Source: Pyrocephalus nanus
Lineage: Eukaryota > Chordata > Aves > Passeriformes > Tyrannidae
Length of the DNA stretch: 64,000 nucleotides
Direction: 5' to 3'
Assembly (NCBI GenBank): GCA_038380795.1
Contig: CM076265.1
Span: 3,083,501 to 3,147,500, forward strand
Positions within the stretch are counted from its first letter, which is position 1; each line of letters begins with the position of its first letter. The notes under the pieces were generated by a model. It made no database searches. It had not been told where the DNA came from and was given only the letters and a program-made list of their open reading frames with translations. This document shows, piece after piece, positions 1 through 12,390 of the stretch. The position numbers and the translations under genes were made by a program.

Positions 1-2895
1 AAGGAAAAAAAAAAGTAAGATAAAAATACTGAACTTTGGGCACTTTGGGCTAAAATACCCTTGTTTACTGTGCAGCCAAAGAGCTGTCCCCTTGTTCTGC
101 TCCCACATTTAAACCAACCCAAGAACCATCATCTCTAAACTTCACTGTAAACATATGGATGCCTCAGAATAAAGTTATATACAGTTACACATACAAAGGA
201 GGTACTGAGCTTGTTCCTTTCCATGCAAAACAAACATGGTGGAGGGGAATATGTGCATGTATGTGTGGCAGTGGGGAAAATACAAAGTTCTATCATCAAT
301 TAGCTTAACTGTCAATCCTTTCAACAGAAAAAAAAACATTAAAAAAGGAAAGAAAGCACAGGAAGTAAGTATTTTCATTCTTTTCCTATTCTCTCAGCAT
401 CCCAGAATATCTACACTGGAGATTTATCCTCTCTCAAAAGAAGAAACTCCTAAGACATCTGATTCTATGAAGCCTTTTCAAGATTATCAAACACCACCCC
501 TCCCCTAATAAAAACCCAGAAAGCAACATCCCAAAACCTGGGAGAACAGCACCAGTAGCTGTGGCTTGAGAGATGCTACTTTTGCCTTTCTTTTCCTTGC
601 CCTGTGTATACAGATTCAATCTTGAAATAATCCTGCCATTGCCTACTGCTGGCTGGAGCCCCTTTCGTTAAAGTCAGAGAGAATCAGAATAAGGTTTGCA
701 AAAACCTGAAAATAAAAATAAAACAATCACCCAGCAAACAGAGTAAAAAAGAAATTGCAAGCAAGTATTTGTATCAGTAAACTTGAAAACCATCATCTGC
801 TGTCTTTGCTTAATGTCAATAGTTACTGATGTCTGCTCTCATAAATATCATCTTGTAACTGGCTTTTCATCTCTTTCCACGCTTGCCACCCCTCCTCCTC
901 AACATGCACTCAGTTGTAATATATGGAAAAATTGAGCTCTGTAAGTAAATTCCAGTCTGTATTGGCAAATCTCAACAGATTTCCACATACTGCTGGCAAT
1001 TTACACTCATAGCTAATTTGACCCATTAAAGAAGTTATTCTGGTCAATGAATTAGTTTGTTTACCAGTAAAAGGAAGTAGTAACTGCGAACTAAAGTGCT
1101 ATTTGAATATTCCTTATTTACAAACTCTGGTTCAGCAAAGCTCAGGCTGTGATTACATTTGATTAGAATTGATTCCGCGGTGTAACTTGAGTGCAGGTTA
1201 TCTGATCAGCACCTAACTAAAATACCACATTTTATTACTAAACTGTGATACTGAACTCTACCTCCATTCCTCCAACTCCTTCAGAAAAGAAAAAAAGAAA
1301 TCCATAAATATACATACATTGTTCATATGCCTGAAGGCCAAGTGAATATACTTAGTGCTAGTTGAAATAAGACAGTTGAATGCTGCTGAAATCTTACTGA
1401 AGTAGCTCGCAAAAGGCCCGAGGAACAGAACACAATAAGCGTTCAAAACCATCTCACAATGTAATAATCAATGTGTAATACGAGCTAGGGGTTAGTTAAA
1501 TAAAATGTGAAAGCTGTATTAATGAACCCTTTTGCTGTCCAACACAGCATTTCATTTTCTTTCATAGGCTGCATAATGCAGGGCTTGGGAATAAATTATA
1601 GATGAAACCCCCATCATATGTTTATAAATACACTAACATTAGCATTTTACTTCCTCATAAATCTGCACCAAACATTCAGGCACAAGATAGAAAGCCCTGT
1701 AAAACAATGATATATTCTCTGCTTGCAAGACTTGCCTAGTGGCCCATTCATTTTTACCGCTGTTCTTCAAACATTACTTTCTTCACTCATGCCCCCTCAT
1801 TTAAAATCCATTTTAATTTAAAGATGTTCGATGCAGTCCTAGTGGTACATTTACTCATCCTGGTTATACATCATGGAGCAGGGAAAAGAAAATTGTTTAA
1901 TCTAGAGATACGGTTCACTGTGGTCACCACTGAACAGTGGAGTAATTACCAGATCAGCTCCGCTAAAAATGCACTCAGGGTGTTCTGTGACCTATCATCT
2001 TCTAATCTGCATAGTGAAGTATAGCTTCATAACTATAAATTGCTGACTTAATTAAAACCAGGACCTTTCTGTCATTTAATTACAGGGAGAAAGGTTATTG
2101 CTTAAATGCAATTTTCCAAATGTGATTTCTTAACAGTTATTAACTGCTTCACCATCATTTATTGTTTCAGATTTTTCAATTTGAAAATAGTCCCTGTGAC
2201 AGAAGTAATGACTTCATGAAAAACTCAATCTAGATGGAGCTGAGCAGACCCATTTGTTTCTCGTAAGTGGAGCAGACAGAAAACTTGAAAATGTCACAGG
2301 AGGATCCTGTGATTGCTCCACTTTACAGGAGTAATTAAAACCCAAGAGGTTGTATTAAAGGTGAAGAGAGGGGGTTTATGACAGTCTCGAGGTTTTTCCC
2401 CTTACCAAAATATTGTGCTTGCCTTTTCAACTCTATTAGGAAAGGTTTGGATTAATAATTGATAGTTTATCCCAATCCAGTACACAATACCAATACAATA
2501 AGACAAGCCAGTTAGTTCTGCAGCTTTTCTATTCATCTTCCAAGAGTCACCTTAATTTGAAGAAAAATAAGTTCCGTATGATTTCCCTCTGCATATAAAG
2601 CTTTTCGCTTCTAAGAACTGCTGTTTTCATGAAGGAAGTGCATTTTAACTAAAATTTGAATGGCTCACTGTCAAAAGTATACCTTCTTCTCATCCAAGAA
2701 TGAATTTGATTCTGCTAAGCCACTTTTATACCAATCTGAGTCCAGTGATAAAAAAGTCAGCATGAAGACCTCCACTGCAGAGTTCTGCATGAAATTCTAA
2801 TTGAAAGACAAACCTGTCCCTTTTACCTCAGAGGAACAATTAAAGCCTCAATGCCTCTTGCAGGGCACTGCAGATACAAGGTAAGGCCCTTGTCC

Positions 2896-2924
2896 AAAAA
2901 AAAAGAGAGAAAAAAAAAAAAGAG

Positions 2925-2961
<37 letters not shown>
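2896..2961. repeat. Interrupted poly(A) tract
   Basis: A-rich simple sequence broken only by single G residues, with GAGA interruptions on the left and an unbroken run at the right end. No LINE or processed-gene sequence is recognised next to it, so it is called a simple repeat rather than a retroposon tail. Confidence 0.9.
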
Positions 2962-2963
<2 letters not shown>

Positions 2964-5900
2964 AATACAGATGCTTGCTGTTGCCAGGACAACAACTCCT
3001 TGCTCCCAATAAGAACACATTTTTAATGTGAATTTTCCTTGAATCTCCCTTTGTCTAATTAACAGTCCTTCCAAGATACGGGTGCATATTACATGAAAGA
3101 GGTTTTGCAGTTGAAGGGAGCTGAGGGACAGAGGCCATGTCATCACTATGGTCCAGAACCTTCAGCTCTGGGTCAGGGCCTGGAGAATAGAGAACCTCTT
3201 CTTTCCTGAACAAACAAGTCATGAGGACTCATTTCATGTCCAGTTTTCTGAGGCATTCAGCTGCATGTGAACTATGAAACTAGAACCTGAAACTCAGCGG
3301 GGACTGCCAGTTACTGGGTAATTCTGCTGAGCAGTTTGCTGCAAATATTCACTGTAGGCACAGCACTGGCTGCATTGCATGAGCCATGTGGCAGTGTTTG
3401 TTCTCCCTGCAGCAACACAGCTGAATATTGCCCATTCAGAATTTGCTCTGCTTTTACTATCAACACAACACCCAAAATATTTTCAAACCATGTGTCACCT
3501 CTATTCCAAACTGCGTTGCTAAGTGGAATACAAGCTTTTCACTCTTTTTTTCCCCCCCTTCCTTTTTTTAAATTGTGAGGACAAACCATATTTTTGGTTA
3601 GTCACCAAACAAATGTGTTATTGGTTTTGTTCCCCGACTGCTAGGCTTGCATAACTTAGCAATGGAATCAAAACTGTAAACAGACAACATATGTGCATGT
3701 ACAATGTGCAGTTTGCTTTCAGCTAATGATCAAGCACTCCGGGTTACAGTTTGCCCTTGGCAAGTATCTGTACCAGCTTAGCTTGAATCCTTGCATGTTT
3801 ACACTCCACACTGGCAGGGGAGTGGCAGTGTGGCACAGGAAATAGCACGAGGGAACATGAATTATCTATATTCGAACTCTCTGGAGATGCCCTTCACACG
3901 AATGAAAACTACAGAGAACAAAAATGCAAGAGAGAGAGTTGGAAGAGCTGAGCAGAAAATGGGAAAGATAAAATGCAGCCACCATAGAAAGAGGACTGGA
4001 AAAGGGATGGTTCCCTGGAATGAAAATACAGCAGCTCTGAGCAGAAAGCACAAGGTACAGGCAGACTTGACAAGGACTCAAAATCTGGACTATCCTGCCA
4101 GGCCAAACCAACATCTTAGTGATATGTACTGTGGCCCTATCTGTTTATTTAGAAAGCAGTGTTGGCAGTTTCGTGGAATTACATGGTAGGGCTAATAAAC
4201 TACATTATTTTTGTGACCTTTTCCTTATGCAGAGGAAACCCTCCCTTCTTGCCAAGAGATCTGTCAGAGTGCAAAAGTATCTCCTAAAGAAGACAATACA
4301 CCTTCCACCTCCATTTCAAATTAAGCTAGAAATTGTACTCTAAGGACACCAGTGCGCTAGAGGAGTTTGGTAACAATTTCCAGTCTCGGCTCTACACTCA
4401 AAACACTTCTCTGTCCTTCCCCAATGCCAACAGCTACTCTGCAGGTGGAGGAAGGAAAGCCCGTGCCTGACTCTGCAGGCTTCCTGCTGGGTTGTGTCCT
4501 GTGCAAGTTGCAGCAGAGCTCCTTACTATCACATCCATGCTGGGTGTGAGTTTTCATAAGGCTCTTATATTTGTACAGAACTCCTAGGGAACAGACATTC
4601 CCTAAAAGGGCCCAAAACATGCTTACAGAATATAATGATGGGTATCTTTTGTCTCCAACCCTTCTCAAATACTTTTTTTATCTGGGATGCCATTGTACGT
4701 GGGACTAATCCAACAATCAGAGACCAAGTTCCTAACAGCAGAGGTCAGGTCCCCTCCAAAGGAGAGAGAATTTTCCAGGCTTTGATCACTCTTACCCAGG
4801 TTTAACTCACATTCAGAAGGAAGTAAACCTAATAAATTCAATGTGGCATTTTTTATTTCCCCTTGCAGCTGCTGAGGCTGCACAAGGCAACAGGGCACAT
4901 ACCACAGTTCAGAGAATTAGAAGAATGCGCTGAGGACAGTGAGAGTTACTTCACAAATACTTTTTGTGAGCCCACTAACATCAAATCTGTTTCTTCTTTA
5001 ACACCTACCAGATTCTCATAGGTTTTTGTAAAGCAGATATGCTTTTCACGAACATCAAAATAGTAACGGATGCCCTCAGGTCAGTTAAATTCAATGTTTT
5101 ACCTTGGGTATGTTGGGGGCCAGTTACCTGCTCTGAAGTAAATTTGCCATGCTCACATATTCAGAAATGTGCAGTCCCATTTCACAGGCAGAACTGGCTT
5201 GATCACGTGAAACAAGACCCAGCCTCGGTGGGCTCTGACAAAGCATGTGCTTACAAAAGTCATCACGCCACGCTGTCTTAGGAGCTTTCCATGCTTTCCT
5301 GTGAGTTACAAAAACATCTTCTCTCAGAGAAGCAACACATGGGTTTCAAACCACACCATTACAACAGGACATAATGGCCATGCAGGTTAATAGCCTGAAA
5401 ATAGAGAATGAGCCCTTTTTGTAATTTCCTATATTTTGTTCGTTTGATTAATTGAGCCCATTCAATTTCCATTTTAGACTATTAAGAAGTCTGTAGCTCC
5501 AGCTATTTTTGTCTGCGAGACTCAGCCTGGAGATTTCAGAAGCTTAACATTCTAGCTGCATGTCACTGCCACCATTGTCTCTTGTCACAATTCTAATTCT
5601 ATGTTCTGATAATAAAATTTCATTAGTGTCTGCACATCCTTTGCCTTACCTTTGAAGTACTGTCTTGTGCTGAAACGATTAGCAGTACTTTACGTCATAT
5701 CACTTGACTGTTTGACAGCCATTGTGAGTGAGCTAAATGGGGGGAAATTAAAATTTCTGACAATTTCCATTACATCTAAATTGCCGAGAAATTACGGGAT
5801 ATTTACTTTTACAAATATTAAAGGTTGTTTAAAATGTAAACTGACTTCATTTTATTAGTAGGTTCCACAATGTGCTAATTCAAAATGACTACATGGCCTT

Positions 5901-6852
5901 CTGTGAATAAATTACCAACTCATTTTCCAAAAGCGAAGGACATTTCCTCCAGGCTGCTTTTTGACTGTTTGTGTCAGTGGAAAAAGAAAACAAAAAAACT
6001 TATGAATATTTCAGAACAGAAGATATTCCTTGGTGCCTGTATTTCTTTCTTCATCTTAACAAAATAATGAGGTTAGTCCTGTATGATAGGGTTTTTTTAA
6101 CAACTTAACAAAAAACATGCCAGGAAGCACTGAGGTTATCATATGATGTTAATTTATCTTGGGAGAGATCTCTCCTTAATCAGTGTCTTGAGCCCTGATA
6201 GTCCAGACCATCATACCCCACATGCCTGTCCATACAATGACTGAGCTTAATTTTAAAACCAATTTAGGTTTTTCTGTTCCTGAGGGTTGACATGTTTGGT
6301 GTCACAGTTTCTTCCACGATTCCGTGTTTCCTCAAAACTAAGAGGTTATTGTCCTTGCAGGCTCCAAGGGGACAGAAGCAAAAGAGAGATGGTATGAAGT
6401 TCAGCACACCTGCATGGGCTCGTGGGGTGTCACCAGTCAGATACCCATTTCAGACTCAAATACATCACTGAAGTCTTTTAACCATTCATTTCACCACCCA
6501 GAGCTGCAGCTCAGTCCTGCTGATTTAAAAGCTCAGTTACTGCAGCCATCTATAGTTGTTTAGGTTTCAGGTTGGGAATGAGTGTTGTTAACCACAGTCA
6601 TGACTCTCTTTTATCCCAGCTGAAGTATTATGGGGAGGCCAGACACTCCTTTGCGTTTGGAATCACAGACAAGGAAATCTGGTCATGGCTCCTCCACTCT
6701 AAAACCTCTCCATTGATTCCCCCAAATCCTCTTCCACACCATCTTTCTTTCCAGACTGATGAACCTTCATTTCACCATTTATTAGGGTTTTCCACCTCGA
6801 ATTTTTTACCAAGACCTTTCTTGGTTTCCAATCACAGCTTTCCTCACAAACC

Positions 6853-6874
6853 TTTTTTTTTTTTTTTTTTTTTT
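6853..6874. repeat. Poly(T) tract, T22
   Basis: Uninterrupted run of 22 T. No recognisable retroposon body adjoins it on either side. Confidence 0.9.
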
Positions 6875-9700
6875 AAAGGTCTCTGCCCATGGCCCAAAGA
6901 CAAACACGGCTCCTAAAAGTCCTAACGCTTTGCCTTGTAGGTTCCTCTTTTATAGACTCCATTGTAGACAGCATTCACATGATCATTCTGGGATGAGACC
7001 CCCAGTGACTGCTCACAGTGTGCTGGCACGTTGAATGCAGCTTATTTCACGAAGTCTGGCACCCATAAAATGGGTATAATAGTTACCTACCACGTAGGAC
7101 GTTGTAAGGTTTAATTTATTAGTGCTGTAAAGCATTTTAGACCCTTAGAAGAAGGGTGTTACGAAAACATAAAGCACCATTGCCATAAAACATTTGTCTG
7201 GCTGAAAACCCTCACCGGTCTGCTTGCAAAACAAAGCGAGATGTAGGGAATCAGAGTGTCTTACCAGGCATTTTCCACGAAGGAAAAAAAAAAGTACTGC
7301 TTTCATTTATCTGCTGTCAGCATACATATTCTAAGACTCTTGGTGATGGAGAAGCAGGAAGAGCAGTGAGTAAGTCTGTTGCATAAAGCATTGCTATTTG
7401 ATTAAAAGATTACTGGGACAGGGGAAAGCACACGAGCTGTTTGCCATCACCTAAGCGCATTTACCAAGAGAAACAGATCTGCAGATGCAGGAACTTTTAA
7501 AACTTTAAGTCCTCCCGATTAAAGCAATTCATTATGAATAATGAAAAATGTGTAAGGAACGCTGTGCGAGGATGTGAAAACAGAGAAAGATTACAATGTT
7601 TTGGATGGCTTGGTTGTTTTGTTGAGGTTTTTGAGAAGCAAGAATCTCAGCAGTAAATTCAATCATGTTCAGTGGCTGCCACCAAAGCTCACTGTGTCTG
7701 AAATTCTTCCTTACATGCTTTGCTGAATCAGGACTCCAGTACGTGAAATATACTTTGATCTTGACAGTGGTTCAAGTCTTCTCCTTAAAGTCAAAGCCCA
7801 TTTTGGTGGTTTTTTTTGCTCTGATGCACCGTCAAGCTCATGCACATTCTTTGTCAAAATATATCCATATAATAGGGTTATAATAAATAGTTCTTTTAAC
7901 AGTTCATTTAGGATTCCAAAATGATGAGGTTTGCAAAATGCAAAGAAAAATCACACAGATTTTTTTTAAGCAAATAAACTGTAACAACCCCTGAATTAAT
8001 ACTACAACTGAAAGAAAATTAAATCTGAGATAAGTTTATGTGACCTAAAGGCTTTGGGGCAGCACACAGCGATATGCTAAAGACAGACTCATAACCACAA
8101 GCTACATTTAGGACTCAAATCACATATGAGTGGCACATTTCAAATGTTCTTCTACTCCTTAAAATAGATATGTGCTTACCAGATGCTGACAAATGGCTAC
8201 CCTATAAATGGCTAAAGAAAGATTTCTCTTTGTTCATATTTCACTTTCTCTTGCATTCTATGTCATGTCCAGCTTCTGCTTATATGTTACTGAGTCAAAA
8301 ATAGAGCTATTCCATGATAAATGTCGATGTATGATATTTTTGATCTGCCCAGAAGACAATACAACATGTGACAGCACATATTTCATACAAGATCTTCACT
8401 GAGTTCACCAGAAACCCCCATATAGGTGCTCATAATTTGGGCTCTATGTTTTCATTTCAAGAATCAGAGGTTGTAAATCTCAAAAGGACCTTTAGGATCC
8501 TGGGCTGCCCTCTGGCAAAACAAGCACCACAATGTTCCTCCAGCAAATTGGAAGGATTCAGAGGAGCATCTCCACTTTCGGAAATATACTTCGATCAAAC
8601 TTCCAAACCACTTCCAACAATACAAAAGCAGAAATAAAACTGGCAGGTGCATCTTTTGCAATGTCCTGTAATATAAAAATCATGGGTCACTTAACTGAAG
8701 TGATTGGAAGTCAAGAAGATAATCTGAATATGTACAGCCATTCCGTGAAGTCTGCTGTGTTGCAGCCGGACTTCCAAAAAGTTTGCTATGAAACTAGGAA
8801 TAATATCTAAAATTAATTAGCAAAAATAATGAGCCTTACTTTGAAATCCCGACGACATTTAAGACTGGGATTGCAAAGCAAAATATAACCATAGGAACAA
8901 ACTATTGCAAGAACAGTTTAGGTGAATTCACTCTGCACTTTTGACAAGAGTTTCTAAACTATGCAAGGCTGGGCGATTCTGCCTTCAGGCCACAGCTTTT
9001 CCCCTTAAAGTACTGTTAAACCAATTTAGCCCACAACTTGGTTGGGGTGCTGCCCACCCCTTGTCACCAGTCTTACAGTGTCACCTCTGAGCTTGTTTCA
9101 TGTGGACTGACAAATTTAAGAACCACTCCCCCCCCTCTAACTGGCTTTAGCCTTGAACATTTCAGTCTCAGCAGAGCAGGTTCACTGATTGCACAGTGGC
9201 AAATGGGAGATTGTCACTTGTTTTTAGAGTGCTTGCTTTTTACAGCGCAGAGCATGAAGTGTACCAGCAACGTTAACCTTCCGGAAACACACAATATTTA
9301 AATTACACTGCTCAGAGCACGGTAATTGAGCCAAACAGACATAAGTTCACATCCACTGAGCCTTCAACGGAGCAAATGCTGCCATCAATCCCTCCGAAGC
9401 GCCCAAAGGATGGTTCACATGCCCAGAATGTTGTGTATTTTTTTTTCCCTACTCAAGCAGTAGATTTAATAAACTAATAACTTCCTCTTCCAAATCGTGC
9501 CTCAGCCATGTAATCTAGGGATAGTCAGATTGTTGGCTAACTCAGACCTTTCTGACACGCTTAGCTAAAACCCTGAGCAAACAATGAAATACCACTCTAA
9601 ACACTTCTTTGCCACATTTTGAGTGAGCAGACTGACAGGAGCACAAGCACAGACAGGATTATACATTTGTTAAACTGCCATGTTTATAAAGAGTCCCCAC

Positions 9701-11813
9701 CTTATTAACAAGCATTTTAAGAAGAGATTCAATCACTTCAGAGTCCCCTGTTTGGTTATGACCTGTACCTAGTAACAGAAACAAGACTTTCCACAGACTG
9801 TCATGATGCTTGCCTACTGAATTCCTCACACACACAAAAAGCACTTTCATTGCTTTTGCAGTTTTCCAAACATCTGAATCTACTTTGCACTCACATAAGA
9901 ATGTTACAGACACCAAAACACTTAGTTGCCACACAGCTGTTGCTACCAGATGTCTCAACTTGGGTGCTGCTGGTTTCCAGGATAAATGAATACTAATATT
10001 CCTAGAGAGGGAAGGATGGGCTTCTTACTTGTTACATACCACTGTGATGACTCCGGCCTGGCATCAGAGGTACCTCCAAAGGCTTCACACTAAGAAAACA
10101 ATTCAACTTCCAGTTACTTAGTACCATAAGTACTAGGTGAAACATCATATATATCTGTATGTCTAATGCATAGATATAATCTATGGTCATATTTCAAAAG
10201 ACATAAAGAAATGCAGCAGCTACATTGTTCTCTTCCCTCTTTATTTTGTAAGTCTTGCAGTGAGTTTCTGGACTCACTGCGCTTTGTGGCAGTCATGACA
10301 TTTTAAGTTCTTGCAGGGTAAAGAGTAACCTCTGTGGAGAACCTGCACATGGCATCTGAACCACTACTGTGCCTCCCTTATCTTCAAAGCAAGGTACATT
10401 CACCCCGTCTGAGAATATCAAAAAGTGCTGTGCTCTCCCTGCTGGGTTCCACAGGCACAGAGCAGATCAGGCAGAGACACAGGCAAACACATTTACTCAT
10501 CTACGAAATCCGAACACCCTTTTTAAAAATTAAGGTCTAAACTATCTTTTGAGAGAAAGTGTATTATACTCATGAATAAAATAAATACCTTTGTTATCTG
10601 TTAGGAACATGTGGTTAAGCATTTTTTTGTTTCATAGTATTTTAAAATCTTGCTTTACTGATGAATCCAGCTCTCAGTATGCAGGAAATGAGCAGATGCT
10701 CAACATTGTCTATTAACTACCCTATCAGCCTATCAAAATGACATACAGAGGCTTAATAACAGATTTTTAATAAAAATTTTATAAGTCCAGGTGTAAAACA
10801 CATGCTATGTCACAAATACAAAGGGTTTTACATTGTCAGCTGTAGCCTGCTCTGCTGGCTTTTTGCAGAGTAGGTATCTCGGAGAAGCTTTGTCCATCTC
10901 AGATAATGCCAGAACTTTATTTCTACTTGCTTTAGAAAACAAATTTTATCAACTATCCCCACACTCTTCCGAACTAAATAACAACACCTTTTCCCTCTAC
11001 TTCTGCCTGTGCATATCGTATCCTGTGAGAAGGAACAACAACACATAAATGCATGCACTCTCAATTTCAAGTTTCTAATGAATGAGTCTAAAGAATCCTC
11101 ACAAAAAAAGTGTTTGAAATCTCATTCCAGAGGCAAGTTTTGCTGTTTTGAATCCCTCCCTACTTCCAAATGCAATGCAATAGGTCACACTATGGGCTAA
11201 CAAACTCTTCTAAAATAAGATACTTGGGGAGATAGTGATAGTTTTAACTGTAGGTTTTTTTCTAGAAGAAGAAAAGCTGACAGTCTAGATCCTGATTCAG
11301 CAACACCCTTGCTGACTGAAACAAAGCTGTTATTGAAAACAGGCATGAGCTAAAGTATCTTACAGAATCTGTCCCTAAATTTATATAAATTATATTATAA
11401 AAGAAAGTCTTTAGACATAAAAGTATTTTTCTGCTGCAGAGGCACCCTCATCTCAAATTAATTCTGCTGTGGAAATAAGCTTTACTCCTGATCACTGTGC
11501 TCATCTCAAACTCATAAAAGCAGCAGTATAATTTAAGAAAAAGTATCTTAATACATCGTTTATCACCCTGTCCTTTTTACAAGTATCGTCAATTCAAAAG
11601 TCTCATTTATTTTCTTTCTTGTTCTGGGCAGACTTGTTTATGGTGTTCTCATTTCTAAAGAGAAAAAAAAAAAAAAAAAAAAAAAAAAAGCCACAACATA
11701 AAATAACCCTTCTCAGTACTGAATAAAACCATTTCAGGAAGGGTAATTATACCTCTGCTGTTGCAACTTTTTCTCGTTCAGATTCACAGAGAGCTCTTGA
11801 AATCAAATAAATG
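9701..11813 (-). other. Possible spliced minus-strand transcript (unrecognised)
   Basis: Three minus-strand segments have well-formed splice borders and matching phases. They are 11813-11753 (61 nt; acceptor TTTTACTAG, donor GAG/GTATAA), 10089-10040 (50 nt; acceptor TTTTCTTAG, donor GTATGT) and 10001-9701 (301 nt; acceptor CCCTCTCTAG, donor AAG/GTGGGG). Joined, they read about 137 codons without a stop, including ALCESEREKVATAE in the first and LRHLVATAVWQL in the last. A fourth possible exon at 10408-10330 does not fit this frame. The chain lies just left of an orphan CpG island, as expected for a promoter firing leftward. I do not recognise the protein and see no start codon, so this could be a noncoding RNA or chance. 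Confidence 0.22.
11663..11689. repeat. Poly(A) tract, A27
   Basis: Uninterrupted run of 27 A. Read on the minus strand it is a T-run followed by CTTTAG, so it could act as a splice-acceptor pyrimidine tract for a leftward transcript. Confidence 0.9.
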
Positions 11814-11929
11814 CTAGTAAAAGCAAAAGATTAGCGTTATTATCATCAAGCACTTCCAGTGTGTGTAAATTTACTCAGCGTTCTTTACAAGCAGAGATAA
11901 GATATCCTTCCTACCCAAAAGATAACAAC

Positions 11930-12310
11930 TGCCAAACACGAGGACCGCAAAGAATTGGCTGTAAAAGGGAGAACGCGGGGTAAAGGAGGGTGATAAGAGA
12001 TAGGGTAATCAGCAGTGAGTCACTTCTAATCCAGACCCAGCCCGTGTGGAAGGACGAGCCGCGTCCTCCCCGTCCAACAGCAGGTGGGGCTGCTGCAGTG
12101 CCGCGGCCCCGGCGGGGGAAAGAGGCCCTGGAATTCCCAGCTCACCTGTGGAAAACCGACCTCTCAAATTCAGAACCGCAGAACGAACGGCCTGACTTTC
12201 AGATAACTTAATTTCATCGTTCCTGTTGGCCTCAGAAAGCTTTACCAAAACTCCCGAGTGCTTTTCTGCGTGCCACTAAAACACCGAATCAGAAAGATCC
12301 AGGCTTGTCC
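11930..12310. promoter_or_regulatory. Orphan CpG island
   Basis: By eye there are about 22 CpG dinucleotides in roughly 380 bases at just over 50% GC, so observed/expected is near 0.8, inside clearly AT-rich, CpG-poor DNA. The densest part is 12040-12120. It is almost 14 kb from the RCN1 island, so RCN1 does not explain it. Bird CpG islands of this kind usually mark promoters or unmethylated regulatory elements. Which strand it would drive is not shown; the splice-like segments to its left favour the minus strand. Confidence 0.6.
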
Positions 12311-12354
12311 CAAATCTGCATCACGTCTGTCATGGCAAAGCTCCACAAAGTCTA

Positions 12355-12390
12355 CACCTGTACAATCTACACCTGTGTGGAGCACACCTG
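12355..12390 (+). promoter_or_regulatory. Three CACCTG E-boxes at 15-bp spacing
   Basis: CACCTG occurs at 12355, 12370 and 12385, exactly 15 bases apart. The first two copies share the longer word TCTACACCTGT. CACCTG/CAGGTG is the core site for ZEB, SNAI and E-protein factors. Two more copies lie in the neighbouring CpG island, at 12143 (plus) and near 12077 as CAGGTG. Function is inferred. Confidence 0.3.

Larger units (their letters stand above)
1..9700. other. Gene-poor intergenic DNA, left flank
   Basis: No coding region, RNA gene or clear transposon is recognisable here. Open frames are all short (under 135 codons), overlap in several frames and lack recognisable domains. The segment holds a long interrupted A-run (2896-2961), a T22 run (6853-6874) and AT-rich stretches with homeodomain-type TAAT cores, for example around 2030-2200. 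If vertebrate gene order holds, this is the PAX6-facing side of RCN1, where distal enhancers would be expected; the sequence alone does not show that. Confidence 0.5.

Noticed and set aside
8464..8661. Possible ancient repeat or minus-strand exon
   Set aside because: Some words resemble the start of an inverted CR1 tail (AAAGGACCTTTAGGATC), but the similarity does not continue. The frame has no convincing splice sites.
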